Assembly (NCBI GenBank): GCA_021805265.1
Contig: JAJZFR010000380.1
Location: 1 to 5,839, forward strand
Direction of reading: 5' to 3'
From: Acidobacteriota bacterium
Lineage (GTDB): Bacteria > Acidobacteriota > Terriglobia > Terriglobales > Acidobacteriaceae
DNA: 5,839 nucleotides
The notes beneath the pieces were generated by a model that did no database searches, had not been told where the DNA came from, and saw only the letters and a list, made by a program, of their open reading frames with translations. Position numbers and translations under genes: made by a program. Shown piece after piece: positions 4,674 to 5,839 of the stretch (positions within the stretch are counted from its first letter, which is position 1; every line of letters begins with the position of its first letter).

Positions 4674-5839
4674 TTACTTCGGCGCAGTTCCCGAAGCTGC
4701 ATCCGGCTGCGGGCCGCGTACAAGTACCGCGAAACGCGGAAACGCGAAGCTGCCCGCAGCGTCGTCGATGACATTCAGTTGCGCGATATACTCGCCGGGC
4801 TTGAGCGAGTCCAGCGGAAGATCGAGCAGAATGGCGGCAGCGTCGCGCTGGGGCGTATTCAGCGCAGTCGCGACCACAGGCGGCGTTTCATAAACCTTAG
4901 CCCCGCCCTGGATCAGCTCCATGCTCGCGATGAGGCGAACGGCGTGTTTGTCGGTCTTCTGGCTGCTTTCCGTCGGCTTTTCGCGGGCCGGGTCAAAGAC
5001 CTCGCAGAGGACGTACAGGTGCTGTGCGGTGGTAAAGACGTGGGTGATGTTGGGGATGTAACGCTCGCCGTCATGAACCAGCGGGTCGGCCTGCTCGGGG
5101 GTGGGTTCCTTGCGTGACCTCTGTGCGGCCACAGGCGCGCGGTGGGCGGCGATCACAACCGAGCTGAGCTTGAGCTGCGTCTTGTCCTTTTCGGCGACAG
5201 GGGGCAGATGGATCGGTGTTTCAAAGGAACCCATGCGCCCGGATTGGTTTTCGCGCACCACGAACCGGAGCGTATAGTCGCCCGGCGGCAGGGTAAAGCT
5301 GGTGGTGTACTGGATGTTCTTGCGGGTCGGCTGATCGGCCGCGTCGAGCGCCAGCTTCACCGTTTCGCGCACCTGGCCGACCGGGTGTTTCGCCTGGTCT
5401 AGCACCTCGCCGATCACGTCGAGGGTCGCTTTTTCCCGGTCGCCCCCCTTCACAAACGGAATCTGCGCGCCGGGGACGATCAGCGAGACCGGGACGAAGT
5501 ATCGGTGCGCGTCGAGGTGAAAGAAGTAGGCATCGAGATAGAGCGCGACATCGGTCGCCGGCAGGTCGCTGGCTAACTGCTCTTCGAGTTGCCGCTCGCG
5601 GTCGTCCTTGCTTGCGTGGGCAAAGTCGGCCGGCGCGTAGTAGCCGCGACGATAGTCGAGTTTGACTCCGGGACGATTCACCCGCACCGTGAGGCGACGA
5701 AAGCGGCCATCGCGGCGCGGGTTGGTCGAGTGAAAACCGAGCACATAGTAGGCCGAGGTATCGCGCTGCACCTGGGCAAAGGCCGGAGCAAAATCGTTCG
5801 AGTCCAGAAAGGCTTTTCCGCCGGTGTCAGCGGCCAGCG
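4674..5839 (-). CDS. VWFA-related acidobacterial domain protein, C-terminal part (5' end outside window)
   Basis: The frame is open from the right edge (first full codon 5837-5835) to TAA at 4676-4674, giving 387 residues. The visible start reads LAADTGGKAFLDSNDF, then VQRDTSAYYVLGFHSTN and DGRFRRLTVRV, followed by a DYRRGYYAP segment (about residues 61-69). This succession (TGG..F..ND, YYVLGF.STN, DGRFR, GYYAP) is the end of the VWFA-related domain described in Acidobacteria (TIGR03436), so the von Willebrand A fold lies mostly outside the window. The remaining about 300 residues are beta-rich, including FTLPPGDYTLRFVVRENQS and LKPGEYIAQLNVID, which look like immunoglobulin-like strands, and end in a Pro/Ala tail. 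The in-frame GTG at 5771 is internal, not a start. These proteins are usually exported, but the N-terminus is not visible. Function unknown. The gene converges on the lipid operon with a 21-bp gap. Confidence 0.85.
   Translation of the reverse strand, partial: LAADTGGKAFLDSNDFAPAFAQVQRDTSAYYVLGFHSTNPRRDGRFRRLTVRVNRPGVKLDYRRGYYAPADFAHASKDDRERQLEEQLASDLPATDVALYLDAYFFHLDAHRYFVPVSLIVPGAQIPFVKGGDREKATLDVIGEVLDQAKHPVGQVRETVKLALDAADQPTRKNIQYTTSFTLPPGDYTLRFVVRENQSGRMGSFETPIHLPPVAEKDKTQLKLSSVVIAAHRAPVAAQRSRKEPTPEQADPLVHDGERYIPNITHVFTTAQHLYVLCEVFDPAREKPTESSQKTDKHAVRLIASMELIQGGAKVYETPPVVATALNTPQRDAAAILLDLPLDSLKPGEYIAQLNVIDDAAGSFAFPRFAVLVRGPQPDAASGTAPK

Noticed and set aside
4779..5402. Plus-strand open frames (4779-5117 and 5142-5402) opposite the VWFA-related gene
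   Set aside because: They lack SD sites and family motifs, while the minus strand holds a continuous frame with a recognisable domain.

Overview
The window reads as ordinary chromosome of a GC-rich acidobacterium, most likely class Terriglobia. The main reasons are the minus-strand gene at the right end, which carries the signature of the 'VWFA-related Acidobacterial domain' family, and a psd-pssA pair with an archaeal-type short Psd. The lineage is inferred from family knowledge, because no rRNA or other decisive marker is present.

Left part (2-1454, plus strand): the 3' end of a methylmalonyl-CoA epimerase gene, then tsaB (t6A tRNA modification, universal) and rimI (protein N-acetyltransferase). 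All three overlap by 4 bp and look like the tail of one operon. The tsaB start carries four tandem 12-bp units, each beginning with an in-frame TTG.

Middle (1455-2011): a 237-bp gap, a small DUF465/YdcH-like gene (1692-1901) and a 110-bp gap. The first gap holds a plausible sigma70-type promoter (1505-1534) followed at once by a 111-bp palindromic element (1544-1654). That element has 14-bp perfect terminal inverted repeats and two internal hairpins, and looks MITE-like or like a structured 5' leader. The second gap holds a strong -10 TATAAT just ahead of psd.

Right-middle (2012-4652, plus strand): a three-gene operon joined by 4-bp overlaps. psd (phosphatidylserine decarboxylase) and pssA (phosphatidylserine synthase) together convert CDP-diacylglycerol and serine to phosphatidylethanolamine. 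The third gene is an aspartate-semialdehyde dehydrogenase fold protein that has lost both the catalytic Cys and the active-site His, resembling E. coli USG-1.

Right end (4674-5839, minus strand): the C-terminal 387 residues of a VWFA-related acidobacterial protein, convergent with the lipid operon across only 21 bp. Its N-terminus lies outside the window.

There is no CRISPR array, defence island, tRNA, rRNA or transposase. The least explained features are the palindromic element, the TTG repeats and the catalytically dead dehydrogenase homologue.
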